Positions 43,156 through 52,039 of a DNA stretch of 64,000 bases are shown in pieces. Within the stretch, counting starts at the first letter, position 1; each line of letters opens with the position of its first letter. The stretch is from NCBI GenBank assembly GCA_964440345.1, contig CAYTSA010000007.1:15020-79019 (forward strand). Reading direction: 5' to 3'. Origin of the DNA: CAYTSA01 sp964440345. GTDB taxonomy: Bacteria; Desulfobacterota; Desulfovibrionia; Desulfovibrionales; Desulfovibrionaceae. Made by a program: the position numbers and the translations under genes. The notes beneath the pieces are model-generated. The model saw only the letters and a program-made list of their open reading frames with translations, was not told where the DNA came from and searched no databases.

Positions 43156-44609
43156 CCAAGAATCTCCCTGATGACCGCCTGGTCGCTGAAGGGTTTCTTC
43201 TCATCGCCAATCTGCTGATAATCTTCATGCCCCTTGCCGGCCACGAGCAGCACGTCGCCTTCCTTCATCGCGGCCAGAGCCGTGGCAATGGCCTGCTTGC
43301 GGTCTGGCGTGGACTGCACGTTTGGGCGCCCCTGCATGCCGGGAAGCACTTCCTGGATAATGGCCTCTGGATTTTCGTGCCGCGGATTGTCCGATGTGAG
43401 GACCACGACGTCGCTATGCTCGCAGGCGGCTTTGCCCATGAGCGGGCGCTTGGCCCTGTCCCGGTCGCCGCCGCATCCAAAAACCGTGATCAACCGCCCC
43501 AGCTTCAGTTCTTTCAAGGCGCGCAAGACGTTTTCAAGTGCGTCCGGCGTATGCGCGTAATCCACAAAAATATTTCGCCCCGCCACGCGCTCCAGGCGTC
43601 CCGGCACGCCGGTGAAGGTTGCCAGCGCCTGCATCGCGTGCGGCTCAAGCCCCATGGCCAGGCCTGCAGCCTGGGCCGCCAGCAAGTTCGACGCGTTGTA
43701 ACGACCCACCAGCGGAGAGCGCAGCTCCCAGCGCCAGCCTTCGAAGTCCATGCGCAGATGCAAACCTTGAACGCTTGACTCCAGAATTTCTCCGCGCAAA
43801 CCGGGCACAGTGACGCCCAGCCAGTCCGGCGCCGGGTTCAAGCCATAGCCCAAAGCCGGGCGATGCTGCTCCAGCAACACCCGGCCGTAGGGGTCGTCCC
43901 AGTTCAGCACGCCGGCCTTGTCATGGGCTGGCTGGTCTCGAAAAAGCTTGGACTTGGCGGCAAAATAGTCAGCCATGTCCTTGTGGTAGTCCAGATGGTC
44001 CTGGGTCAGGTTGGTAAACACGGCCAGGTCAAAGACCAGACCAGCCGTTCTGTTTTGCTGCAGCGCGTGAGAAGACACTTCCATCACGCACGCCTGCACC
44101 CGGGCCTGGGCCATGTTGGCCATAAACTGATGCAGTTCCAGACAATCCGGCGTGGTCATATTCGCCGTCAGGCTGAACCCAGGCCAGCGGTGCGCCACCG
44201 TACCCAGCAGCCCGGCGCGGCGTTTGTTCGCGGCAAAGAGGTGCTCTATCAAAAACGCCACTGTTGTCTTGCCGTTGGTGCCGGTGACGCCGATAAGGGC
44301 AAAAGGCAGAGCGTCCGTGCCATATCTGGCGGCGGCCAGGTCGCCCAGAGCCTGGCGCGGGTCGTCGCAGACAACAAATCTGGCCCGGCTGTCCCCTGCA
44401 TCCTGGAACTTTCGCAACGCCTCTTCTGTGCCGGCCACCCAAGCCGCGCCGCGGTCCAGAGCGTCCTCAATGTAGGAAGCTCCATCCACCCGGGTCCCGG
44501 GAAGCGCCACAAAGGCGTCGCCAGGCTGCACCTTGCCAGAATGGGACCGCAGTTCCGTCCTCTGGCTCACGGCGTCTATGAGCGCGGTAAAATCTTCAGA
44601 GCACTTCAC
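43146..44609 (-). CDS. murE: UDP-MurNAc-dipeptide diaminopimelate/lysine ligase
   Basis: The 487-residue ligase adds the third stem residue. It shows SHSGKVQPGDAFVALPGTRVDG, P-loop IGVTGTNGKTTVAFLIEHL near 125, VFTNLTQDHLDYHKDMADYFAAK, DYAHTPDALENVLRAL, FGCGGDRDRAKRPLMG and the specificity region TSDNPRHENPEAII. DNPR is the motif expected for meso-diaminopimelate. The GTG at 44609 is chosen because it lies one base after the ftsI stop with AGGGAG upstream; a 121-residue extension inside ftsI is not credible. Confidence 0.95.
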   Translation of the reverse strand: MKCSEDFTALIDAVSQRTELRSHSGKVQPGDAFVALPGTRVDGASYIEDALDRGAAWVAGTEEALRKFQDAGDSRARFVVCDDPRQALGDLAAARYGTDALPFALIGVTGTNGKTTVAFLIEHLFAANKRRAGLLGTVAHRWPGFSLTANMTTPDCLELHQFMANMAQARVQACVMEVSSHALQQNRTAGLVFDLAVFTNLTQDHLDYHKDMADYFAAKSKLFRDQPAHDKAGVLNWDDPYGRVLLEQHRPALGYGLNPAPDWLGVTVPGLRGEILESSVQGLHLRMDFEGWRWELRSPLVGRYNASNLLAAQAAGLAMGLEPHAMQALATFTGVPGRLERVAGRNIFVDYAHTPDALENVLRALKELKLGRLITVFGCGGDRDRAKRPLMGKAACEHSDVVVLTSDNPRHENPEAIIQEVLPGMQGRPNVQSTPDRKQAIATALAAMKEGDVLLVAGKGHEDYQQIGDEKKPFSDQAVIREILGCS

Positions 44610-44610
44610 G

Positions 44611-46701
44611 TCACGACTCCCTTGGGCCGAGCCACAAAACCAACCGCTCCGCGGCCTGTTGCTGGGTATCCGGCCAAGCCTCGCCAGGCGCAGGGCTCTG
44701 CCGGACCACGCAGGGCCCTGCGCCCTCCAGCCGAGGCGAAGCGCCGCTTTGCGCAAACAACTCCACAGCTTTGCGTAAGGAAAGACCAACCACGTTCGGG
44801 GTTTTGCCGGAGACAATTGCCGGCGCAGCAGGGGAGCGGCGTTCCTGTTGTGCGTTGTTGGAAACGTGTTCAGATTCCGCGACATGCGTCCTCTCCTTTC
44901 CCCCCCCGTCACTATGCCGGGCCGAGTTGCCCGCTGCGCCGGCGTGTGCAGCACTGGCAAGCGCCGGGGCATCCGGCAACTGGCCCATATACGCCAAGGT
45001 CTTTACCGCGGCCTCTTTGAAAGCCGGAGCCGCTACTGTCCCGCCGTAGTGCTCCGGCGCCGGCTCGTCTACGACCACGGCAATAAGATATTCCGGCGCC
45101 TCTGCTGGGAAAAAGCCTATAAATGAAGCTACGTAGTCGTCGCCATACCCGCCAGAGGGGCCGGCTTTTTGGGCTGTTCCCGTCTTGCCGCCCACAGCCA
45201 GGTTTTCGATACGCGCCCTGGAGCCTGTGCCGTCCTCTTGCACCACATCACGCATGATGGAGACCACTTGCCGGGCCACAGAGGGTTTGAACACCTGCGT
45301 TTGATGTGCAGCATCCCCTTCTTTGACAGCATCGACGGTTAACTGCAGCGGCGTTGTCACGCCGTCGTTGAGCAAGCACAAATAGGCCTGCACCAGCTGC
45401 GGCAAGGTAACGGCCAGGCTCTGGCCAAACGACGCAGCGGCGGTTTCCACGTTGCGCCAGGACGCCGGAGGCCGCATGATTCCATTGCTTTCCCCGGGCA
45501 AGGGCAGGTCTGTCTTGGTTCCGAAGCCCAAGTCGATAAGATATTGTCCGTAGCGGTCTGCGCCCAGCTCCAGACCAATTTTGGCTGAACAGATATTGCT
45601 GGAGTAACGCAGCACCTTGTGCGCCGGCAGCCACCCATAGCTATGCGTGTCTTTGATGGTTACGCCGTCCACCTTCCAGCTACCCTCTTCGCAAAAATAG
45701 AGGCTGTTGCGGTCCAGAATGCGTTCTTGCAACGCTGCAGCCAGAAGTATGGGCTTCAAGGTGGAGCCAGGCTCCAGTGCGTCCAAGGCTAGGCGGTTGC
45801 GCCATTTATCCGGGCTGGAGTCGCGAAAGGAGTTGGGATTGAACAGCGGATACTCAGCCCAGGCCAGTATCTCCCCGGTGGAAACATGGGCCACGATGCA
45901 GCCGCCCCACGCCGCGTTGTGCTTTTCCACGGCTTTGGCCAGCGCCTCTTCAGCCACGAACTGCACGTTCAGGTCCAGGGTCAGCCGCACGTCCCGACCC
46001 CGGGCCAGCTCTTCAGCGTCCGGCACGTCGGGGTACATGGTGTGGCCGGCGGCGTCCCTTTGCACCACTATCCGCTCCTTGCGGCCGGCCAGGACTCGCT
46101 CCAGAGAAGCTTCGAGCCCCTCCAGTCCCTGATTGTCCAGCCCCACAAAACCGATGAGACGGCCAGCCAGGCTCCGGTTCGGGTATTGTCGGGCAAACTC
46201 GGTAGTCAAATGCACGCCAGGCAGGTCCAGGGCCTTGATTTCAGCCGCCTCCCGGTCGCCCACCTTGCGGGATATCCAGGCAAAATGTCCGTCGCCCTGC
46301 AGCTTGCGGGCAATGGTGTTCGGCGACATGCGCAGAACCTTGGCCAGCTTGTGCGCTATGGCGGCCGGGTCGTCCACTTCCCGCGGGCTGCCGTACACGG
46401 ACTTGACGGTCACGCTCTTTGCCAGCAGCCGGCCCTTTCGGTCAAGTATGGCCCCGCGCTCGCCTGTAACGTATTCCGCGCTCATGTGCTGCCGTGCGGC
46501 TTTGGCGGCCAGCTCTGGTCCCATGACCAGCTGCACCTGATAGGCGCGGCCCCACAAGGCCAGCCATGCCAGCCCGAACACAACAGCCACAAATAACAAG
46601 CGTACGCGCCCCCAGTCCCCAAAGCTAGCCGGGGCCTTGAAAACGCGCTCTTGCTTTTGCGCACGTCTGGCGTTGCGTATTTTTTTAGGTTTTTTCGCCA
46701 T
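44611..46701 (-). CDS. ftsI: septal transpeptidase FtsI/PBP3 with PASTA domain
   Basis: The 696-residue class B penicillin-binding protein has a basic cytoplasmic tail, one membrane helix (LLFVAVVFGLAWLALWG, about 35-51), a dimerisation domain (GERGAILDRKGRLLA) and a transpeptidase with SxxK in EPGSTLKP, SSN in LRYSSNICS and KTG in VGGKTGTAQK. A low-complexity linker (about 575-625) leads to one C-terminal PASTA domain (TPNVVGLSLRKAVELFAQSG). PASTA is more typical of Gram-positive PBPs but is found in delta-proteobacterial FtsI. It crosslinks septal peptidoglycan with FtsW. The start overlaps ftsL. Confidence 0.96.
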   Translation of the reverse strand: MAKKPKKIRNARRAQKQERVFKAPASFGDWGRVRLLFVAVVFGLAWLALWGRAYQVQLVMGPELAAKAARQHMSAEYVTGERGAILDRKGRLLAKSVTVKSVYGSPREVDDPAAIAHKLAKVLRMSPNTIARKLQGDGHFAWISRKVGDREAAEIKALDLPGVHLTTEFARQYPNRSLAGRLIGFVGLDNQGLEGLEASLERVLAGRKERIVVQRDAAGHTMYPDVPDAEELARGRDVRLTLDLNVQFVAEEALAKAVEKHNAAWGGCIVAHVSTGEILAWAEYPLFNPNSFRDSSPDKWRNRLALDALEPGSTLKPILLAAALQERILDRNSLYFCEEGSWKVDGVTIKDTHSYGWLPAHKVLRYSSNICSAKIGLELGADRYGQYLIDLGFGTKTDLPLPGESNGIMRPPASWRNVETAAASFGQSLAVTLPQLVQAYLCLLNDGVTTPLQLTVDAVKEGDAAHQTQVFKPSVARQVVSIMRDVVQEDGTGSRARIENLAVGGKTGTAQKAGPSGGYGDDYVASFIGFFPAEAPEYLIAVVVDEPAPEHYGGTVAAPAFKEAAVKTLAYMGQLPDAPALASAAHAGAAGNSARHSDGGGKERTHVAESEHVSNNAQQERRSPAAPAIVSGKTPNVVGLSLRKAVELFAQSGASPRLEGAGPCVVRQSPAPGEAWPDTQQQAAERLVLWLGPRES

Positions 46702-46987
46702 TTGCGCCCGCCGTGTGCACCCTTCGTATCTGGCCGCTTCTAGCCGGTCCCAGGCCCAGCTCCTGGGCCTTTTGCCGCAGCCGGTAAGGCGAGACCAAAT
46801 TGTCCCGCTCTATTTGCAGCTTGTCTGCATGCGCTTCCCTGGCCTCCAGCTCAGTCTGGAGCTTTTTAAAGCCATAGGCCATGTCCACGCGCTCAATGTT
46901 TATCCACACCAGCAACAACCCCAGCCCCAGCGCCAAAGCCAGGCCCAAGGCCATGGACAGGGCCCATTCTCTGGTCGGTCTGAGCAT
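46685..46987 (-). CDS. ftsL: cell division protein FtsL
   Basis: The 100-residue single-pass protein has a short cytoplasmic start, a membrane helix (LSMALGLALALGLGLLLVWI, about 10-30), and a periplasmic coiled coil (ERVDMAYGFKKLQTELEAREAHADKLQIERDNL). Sequence is weakly conserved in this family, so the call rests on size, topology and position between rsmH and ftsI. ATG 46987 overlaps the rsmH TGA. Confidence 0.9.
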   Translation of the reverse strand: MLRPTREWALSMALGLALALGLGLLLVWINIERVDMAYGFKKLQTELEAREAHADKLQIERDNLVSPYRLRQKAQELGLGPARSGQIRRVHTAGANGEKT

Positions 46988-47970
46988 CACTTATCCTCAA
47001 CCCGTTCCGCCGCCCGCAGCTTGGCGCTGCGAGCCCGGCTGTTGCGTTGTTTTTCTGCTTCGCTTGCTGTCACGGGCTTCTTGGTCAGCACCTCCAGCCG
47101 CCTTGTGCGGCCGCAGGCGCAGACAGGCAGCCTTGAAGGACACTGGCACCCCTGCGCCTGCGCCCGAAACCCACGCTTCACCAACCGGTCTTCCAAAGAA
47201 TGAAAAGAAATGACGACCACTCTTGCCCCTGGCGAAAGGTAGTCTGCAATTCTCTCTATAAATGTTTCCAGCTCGTTCAGCTCCTGATTCACGGCCATGC
47301 GCAGTGCCTGAAAAGTTCTGGTGGCCGGGTGGTTTTTTGCGTTGGCGCGCCATTTGGCCGGGTAGGCCCTCTCCACCACGCTGGCCAGCTCCAGTGTAGT
47401 CTCCAGCTGCTTTTTGGCCCGGGCGTCGACGATGGCCCGGGCAATGCGGCCGGCCATGGGCTCCTCGCCGTAATGGCCGATAATGTAAGCCAGGTCTTTG
47501 TGCGAACTCTTGTTCACCAGCCGGCTCGCTGGGGCTTGGCCTCCGGACACGTCCATCCTCATGTCCAGAGGCCCGTCGCTCATGAAACTGAACCCGCGCT
47601 CGGGCGAATCCAGCTGCATGGAAGAGACTCCCAGATCCAACATCGCCCCATCCACGAAGTCCCAACCCAGCTCCTGAAGCACAGCCTCGAAACGACTGTA
47701 GGCCGTATGAACAAAAGCTGTGCATTCGGAAAACGAAGCAAGCCGCTCCTCCGCCTTGGCCAGAGCGCTTGCGTCTCTGTCCAACCCCACAAGCTGCGCC
47801 TTGCCGGCGGTCCGTTCCAACAGAGCCTGAGAGTGGCCTCCCAGCCCCACCGTACCGTCCAGATAGCGTTTGCCCGGTTGCGGATTGAGCCATTCCAAAA
47901 CCTCCTCCAAGAGGACTGGCGTGTGCAGCCTTTCTGCCGGCAGGCCGCCTTCTTCCCATTGCTCAGACAT
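46987..47970 (-). CDS. rsmH: 16S rRNA (cytosine(1402)-N4)-methyltransferase
   Basis: The 327-residue SAM-dependent methyltransferase modifies C1402 of 16S rRNA. It shows HTPVLLEEVLEWL, YLDGTVGLGGHSQALLER (SAM loop), GLDRDASALAKAEERL, GAMLDLGVSSMQLDSPERGFSF, and VVISFHSLEDRLVKRGFR. Start 47970 has GAGGG upstream; the TTG at 47994 would overlap mraZ. Conserved neighbour of mraZ. Confidence 0.96.
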   Translation of the reverse strand: MSEQWEEGGLPAERLHTPVLLEEVLEWLNPQPGKRYLDGTVGLGGHSQALLERTAGKAQLVGLDRDASALAKAEERLASFSECTAFVHTAYSRFEAVLQELGWDFVDGAMLDLGVSSMQLDSPERGFSFMSDGPLDMRMDVSGGQAPASRLVNKSSHKDLAYIIGHYGEEPMAGRIARAIVDARAKKQLETTLELASVVERAYPAKWRANAKNHPATRTFQALRMAVNQELNELETFIERIADYLSPGARVVVISFHSLEDRLVKRGFRAQAQGCQCPSRLPVCACGRTRRLEVLTKKPVTASEAEKQRNSRARSAKLRAAERVEDK

Positions 47971-47990
47971 GACCCTCAGCCCCGCGCCGC

Positions 47991-48440
47991 TCAAATGAAC
48001 AGATCAACGCCGCTTTCAACCAGCTCTTCGGTCACGTCGTCGAAGTTTTGCGCTGTCAGCGCCTGGTAGCGTTGCGGGCTCCATATTTCGAACTTGGGCC
48101 CCTGCCCCAGCAAGTCTGTTTCCTTCTCCAACCCTGCGTAGCTGCACAGCGCAGGACTAATCTTTATGCGTCCCTGCCCGTCCAGGGCCACTTCCTCGGC
48201 GCTTCCGATAATAAGCCTGCGAAAATCGCGCATCTTGCGCGTGGGATTTTTTATGCGGTTGAATTTTTCCTCAAACTCTTCCCAATCCGGCAGGGGATAG
48301 CCCACCACACAGCTGTCGTAGCTGGTGAGCACCAGCTTCCCTTCAGCGCACCGGGCGTAGACAATGTCCCGAAACTCTGGCGGGAGCATAATCCGACCCT
48401 TGGCGTCGAGACTGCGTTGCGATCGTCCCCTGAATAGCAT
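47991..48440 (-). CDS. mraZ: transcriptional regulator MraZ
   Basis: The 149-residue protein has two AbrB-like SpoVT/MraZ motifs: FRGRSQRSLDAKGRIMLPPEFR near 3-24 and GSAEEVALDGQGRIKISPALCSYAG near 78-103. It forms rings that bind direct repeats upstream of its own gene and usually represses the dcw cluster. Three 10-bp repeats starting 10 bases upstream fit that role. It is the first gene of the 15-gene cluster; no strong ribosome site is visible, so the transcript start may be close. Confidence 0.95.
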   Translation of the reverse strand: MLFRGRSQRSLDAKGRIMLPPEFRDIVYARCAEGKLVLTSYDSCVVGYPLPDWEEFEEKFNRIKNPTRKMRDFRRLIIGSAEEVALDGQGRIKISPALCSYAGLEKETDLLGQGPKFEIWSPQRYQALTAQNFDDVTEELVESGVDLFI

Positions 48441-48450
48441 GTCAACACTC

Positions 48451-48480
48451 TACCACTTTTTACCACTTTTTTCCACTTCC
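48451..48480 (-). promoter_or_regulatory. MraZ operator: three tandem 10-bp repeats
   Basis: On the minus strand AAAAGTGGTA occurs twice exactly (48451-48460, 48461-48470), with a third, imperfect copy GGAAGTGGAA (48471-48480). Helical-phase repeats of a GTGG core just before mraZ match known MraZ box architecture. A TTGACA lies at 48505-48500 but lacks a well-spaced -10. Confidence 0.8.
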
Positions 48481-48859
48481 TCTCGTATTAATTCTTAACT
48501 GTCAAGAGCTAATGCATTTTTTTGTTAAAAAAACTTTAGACTTGATACCCTGGTCCACCGCCTAAAAAATGAAAAAAGCTCGTTGTGTACGGAAAACCAA
48601 ACAGATAGAATGCGTTTGCAAGCACAAATCCATCACCAACGAGGCGTCGCCGCCATGCTCAAAGGAGCATCACAGCGGGCGACCGCAAGGGTCGCCCCTA
48701 CACTATGACGTATTAATGTAACGTATCGTGCGAGTAGTAACCTGAGGCAACTCCTCCCTGACCTGTAGCCGGCTTGCCTGGCCAGCGCTGTGAGGCGGTG
48801 GATTTAGGATGCACTCTCTACTTGACAAGAGCCCAATACTCTTTGAAAAAGGACATGCT
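48481..48859. other. mraZ-pyk intergenic region with two hairpins
   Basis: No gene is supported here. It should hold the promoters of mraZ (minus) and pyk (plus). Two hairpins lie in it: ATGCTC/GAGCAT (48655-48670) and GGGCGACC/GGTCGCCC around GCAAG (48677-48697). The latter, ending in CCTAC, resembles dispersed REP-like palindromes seen in many bacterial genomes. The stretch 48484-48545 is AT-rich. Confidence 0.5.
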
Positions 48860-50332
48860 ATGCGCACTAAAATAATCGCCACCATTGGCCCGGCCTCTGA
48901 CAACACGGAAACGCTACACGAGCTCATTCACTTGGGGGTCAGGGTCTTCCGCCTGAATTTTTCCCATGGCGACGCAGATTCTTTTGCGCCGCTGGTGGAA
49001 CGATTGCATGGGCTGGAAAAGGAGCTGCTAACGCCGCTGACCTTGCTCCAGGACCTTTCCGGGCCCAAGATGCGCATAGGCGAGCTGGCCCGCTCTCCTT
49101 TACACCTGAGCCCTGGGGACCATGCGTTGCTCGGTCCTCCTGGCGCAGAGCCGCCGCCAAAAGCATCAGGAGAGGACCTGCCCTATTTCTCCCTGGATTT
49201 TCCAGAAGTCCTCGCCGAGCTGGAGCCTGGCGACGCCCTGGCCCTTTCAGACGGGGGGCTGGGCTTCACTGCTGTGGAAAGACAAGGCCAGGCGCTGCTG
49301 CTGCAAGCCCGTAACCAGGGCATCGTCACCTCCCGCAAGGGCATTGCTTTTCCGGGCAAGGCCCTTTCCATAAAAGCGGTTACGGACAAAGACCGCAAAG
49401 ACCTTGCGGAAGGTATAGCACTGGGGCTGGACGCGGCGGCGCTATCGTATGTGCAGCGGGCGGAGGACATTTATGAGTGCAAGGAGCTGGCGGCGCAACA
49501 CGGCAAGCCGCATCTGCCTGTGGTGGCCAAGCTGGAACGCCAAAACGCTGTGAACGACCTGGAGCGCATTGTGGCGGCTGCAGACGCGGTAATGGTGGCC
49601 CGTGGCGACCTGGGCCTGGAGTGCCCCCTGCATACCTTGCCCGGCTTGCAAAAACGCATAATCAGGACTTGCAACATGGCGGCCAAGCCGGTTATCGTGG
49701 CCACGCAAATGCTGCTGTCCATGGTGGAAAGCCCCATGCCCACCCGGGCGGAAACCACGGACGTGGCCAACGCCGTGCTGGACGGGGCTGATTGTTTGAT
49801 GCTTTCTGAGGAAACAGCAGTGGGCCGCTTTCCGGCCCAGGCGGTGTCGTATATGGAGCGCATAGGCGCAGAAGCAGAGCGATTGCGGCTTAGTCTGGCC
49901 CCCATGGACAAGCCGGTTATGGAGCTGGCGACAGCCTGCGGTGAAGAAGCCACTGGCCCGCGGCTGGAGGAAGGAGCCGTGTTTCTGGCCTACGGCGCTT
50001 GCTTGTTGGCCGAAAAAACCGGCGCAGCGGCTCTGGTGGCGCACTCGGTTTCCGGCTCTACAGCCCGGCTGCTGGCTGCCCACCGGCCGCGGCAACCTAT
50101 ATATGGATTGTCGCCAGACTCCAGAGTCCGGCACACGCTGAATCTGAGCTGGGGCGTCACCCCGCAGGTTATTCCGGAAGAGCCGGAGGACCACCTGGAG
50201 AGAGCCCAAATCTTTGTGGACCACTGCCCAGAGATTGCCTCCGGGCAACGCGCCGTCATCACTGCCGGGCAACCCCGCCCTGGCGAGCGCAGGTCGGAAA
50301 CCAATGTCGTAAAACTCTACCGGAAACAATAA
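48860..50332 (+). CDS. pyk: pyruvate kinase
   Basis: The 490-residue enzyme converts phosphoenolpyruvate and ADP to pyruvate and ATP. It shows KIIATIGPASDN, FRLNFSHG, LQDLSGPKMRIGEL, the active-site segment VVAKLERQNAVNDLERIV, MVARGDLGLECPL, KPVIVATQMLLSMVESPMPTRAETTDVANAVLDGADCLMLSEETAVGRFP, and a C-terminal allosteric domain. The Glu usual after Lys in the KIE motif is present as KLE. The start has AAAGGA upstream. It overlaps the next gene by one base (TAATG). Confidence 0.96.
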   Translation: MRTKIIATIGPASDNTETLHELIHLGVRVFRLNFSHGDADSFAPLVERLHGLEKELLTPLTLLQDLSGPKMRIGELARSPLHLSPGDHALLGPPGAEPPPKASGEDLPYFSLDFPEVLAELEPGDALALSDGGLGFTAVERQGQALLLQARNQGIVTSRKGIAFPGKALSIKAVTDKDRKDLAEGIALGLDAAALSYVQRAEDIYECKELAAQHGKPHLPVVAKLERQNAVNDLERIVAAADAVMVARGDLGLECPLHTLPGLQKRIIRTCNMAAKPVIVATQMLLSMVESPMPTRAETTDVANAVLDGADCLMLSEETAVGRFPAQAVSYMERIGAEAERLRLSLAPMDKPVMELATACGEEATGPRLEEGAVFLAYGACLLAEKTGAAALVAHSVSGSTARLLAAHRPRQPIYGLSPDSRVRHTLNLSWGVTPQVIPEEPEDHLERAQIFVDHCPEIASGQRAVITAGQPRPGERRSETNVVKLYRKQ

Positions 50333-51372
50333 TGAGCTCAGTCAAATCAACCATCCCGGACAATATCTCTGAGGAATACTACCAGATCAACCCAGACATT
50401 CTGGCCAGCTTTCCTAAATACCGGCCGCCGGTGGACCTGTTTGAATTCAAGGAAGACATTGCCGCGCTGACCCCTTACATCCACAAGGGCAACCGGCTGA
50501 CCAACGAACAGATTGAAGAAATCCACCAACTCTGCCAGGGCGAAAACCTTTTTGTCTCCCGCTCGGACCACCCTATCTACTCCAAGCACATCTGCAAGCA
50601 ACTGGACTTGGTTCTGGTGGACAAGAACCTGAAAGAAGGGGAAATTACAGATATTTTCGTCCAAGCTTTCCAGATACGGCTGGAGGCCTTTTACGACCAG
50701 CCGGTGCAGGTCGTCTTTGACGCCCTCTATAGAGACCTGATGGTGCTCACAGAGTATCTGATGCTGGACTGCCACCGCATCAAATCGCTTACCCGCCGGC
50801 TGCTCAAGGAGCACACTTTGGTCAACCACTCCATCAACTGCGGCATCATGGGCTTGTGGTTGTACATCAAGGCGCGGGGAGGCTGCATCTCCAAGCGCCG
50901 GGAGCTGGACAGGGCCACGCTGGCCTTTTTTCTGCATGATCTGGGCATGTCCAAGATACCCATGTTCGTGCGCACCAAGACCGCAGCGCTTTCCCAAGAC
51001 GACAAGAGCAAAATCAACATGCATCCCATCGTGGGCGCCAAACTGGCCACCAAGCTTGGGCTCACGTTTCCGGAAATCCAGCGCTGCATTCTGGAGCACC
51101 ACGAACGGCTTGACGGCTCCGGCTATCCCCGCAAAATATCAGGAGACGAGTTCAGCAAACTGGGCCGCATGTGCGCCGTGGCGGACTCATTCTGCGCCAT
51201 GATCACAGAACGGCCCTACGCCGAGGCCAAGGACCCGGTCCCAGCCGCGCAGGAGTTGCTGACAGACCAGCGCTACGAACCGCGGGCCACGAAACTGCTG
51301 TTCAACGCGCTTTCCACCAAGGAGCTTACCCTCAACCAATACAAGCCCAAAAGGGCCGAGGATGCAAAATAG
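50332..51372 (+). CDS. HD-GYP domain protein
   Basis: The 346 residues comprise an N-terminal region of about 170 residues with no domain I recognise and a C-terminal HD-GYP-type domain: VNHSINCGIMG, FFLHDLGMSKIP (HD), MHPIVGAKL, ILEHHERLDGSGYP (HHE and GYP), and CAVADSFCAMITERPYAEA. Such proteins hydrolyse c-di-GMP or act as its sensors. The key HD and GYP residues are intact. The start codon overlaps the pyk stop, so the two are translationally coupled, an odd pairing of glycolysis and signalling. Confidence 0.9.
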   Translation: MSSVKSTIPDNISEEYYQINPDILASFPKYRPPVDLFEFKEDIAALTPYIHKGNRLTNEQIEEIHQLCQGENLFVSRSDHPIYSKHICKQLDLVLVDKNLKEGEITDIFVQAFQIRLEAFYDQPVQVVFDALYRDLMVLTEYLMLDCHRIKSLTRRLLKEHTLVNHSINCGIMGLWLYIKARGGCISKRRELDRATLAFFLHDLGMSKIPMFVRTKTAALSQDDKSKINMHPIVGAKLATKLGLTFPEIQRCILEHHERLDGSGYPRKISGDEFSKLGRMCAVADSFCAMITERPYAEAKDPVPAAQELLTDQRYEPRATKLLFNALSTKELTLNQYKPKRAEDAK

Positions 51373-51420
51373 CGCATTTTTGCCTTTACACCGGCTAGCA
51401 GCACGCAGTGTTTACCTTAT

Positions 51421-51569
51421 CAGCCTGTTGAAAAAGTCTATTTTTGCAGGCTGTTCAAAAAACACGCGGGCGCGGCGCGAACAAAGTTCAAGGTCGACGT
51501 ATAGATATCATACACGAGAGTTTGAACTCTTTGAAGCAACGCCGCCATCGCAGTTTTTTCAACAGTCTG
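51421..51569. mobile_element. MITE-like element with terminal inverted repeats
   Basis: Terminal repeats are CAGCCTGTTGAAAAAG (51421-51436) and, inverted, AGTTTTTTCAACAGTCTG (51552-51569). An internal near-copy of the end occurs at 51446-51463. The element is about 150 bp, contains no gene, and resembles short repeats with CTGTTGAAAAA ends that I recall from delta-proteobacterial genomes. It ends two bases before the start of the following secreted protein. Confidence 0.65.
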
Positions 51570-51571
51570 CC

Positions 51572-52027
51572 ATGCGCTGCAGCACTATCCAAACTCTGGC
51601 CGCCGTTTGTTTGGCCCTGATCATGTTGACGGCAAGCACGGCGCAGGGTTTTTCGCCGGCTTTTGTCACCGTGCGCGACCTGGGTTTGGCGTACGACCCG
51701 GACCGCAAACCCCTGGCCAGGCTCTATCCGGGCCAGGAAGCAACTGTGGATATCCCGATCCATGGATGCATCATCTATCTGGTGGGCCAGCGGAGCGTAT
51801 CGGGCACACTAAAGCAGACCACCCGCCGCTTTGAAGTCAAGCCCCTGGAGGGCGGCGGCTTTCACTTTGAGCAGAAAACGCGGCCGCCGGACCTTTCGGT
51901 ATTGCCTGTGGGGCTGCACGGCGTTGCGGTTACCGACAGCATGCACAAAGCGCGGCTGATCATGACCATACAGCCAGAAAGCGGGGCGCTGCTGCTGGAG
52001 CTGAGCGAACAGGCTGCAGCGCAATAG
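51572..52027 (+). CDS. secreted hypothetical protein
   Basis: The 151 residues begin with a signal peptide (MRCSTIQTLAAVCLALIMLTASTAQG) and a mature region of about 125 residues with mixed beta character (VTVRDLGLAYDP, GQEATVDIPIHGCIIYLVG). I recognise no family. One cysteine remains in the mature part. There is no ribosome site because the MITE abuts the ATG; the frame stays open back through the MITE to 51362, but that part encodes no plausible protein. Expression may have been altered or lost. Confidence 0.6.
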   Translation: MRCSTIQTLAAVCLALIMLTASTAQGFSPAFVTVRDLGLAYDPDRKPLARLYPGQEATVDIPIHGCIIYLVGQRSVSGTLKQTTRRFEVKPLEGGGFHFEQKTRPPDLSVLPVGLHGVAVTDSMHKARLIMTIQPESGALLLELSEQAAAQ

Positions 52028-52039
52028 CGCATGGCCTGG

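Noticed and set aside
44610..44972. Extended N-terminus of murE inside ftsI
   Set aside because: The upstream 121 residues are Arg/Pro-rich read-through of ftsI; the GTG at 44609 has a ribosome site and matches homologue starts.
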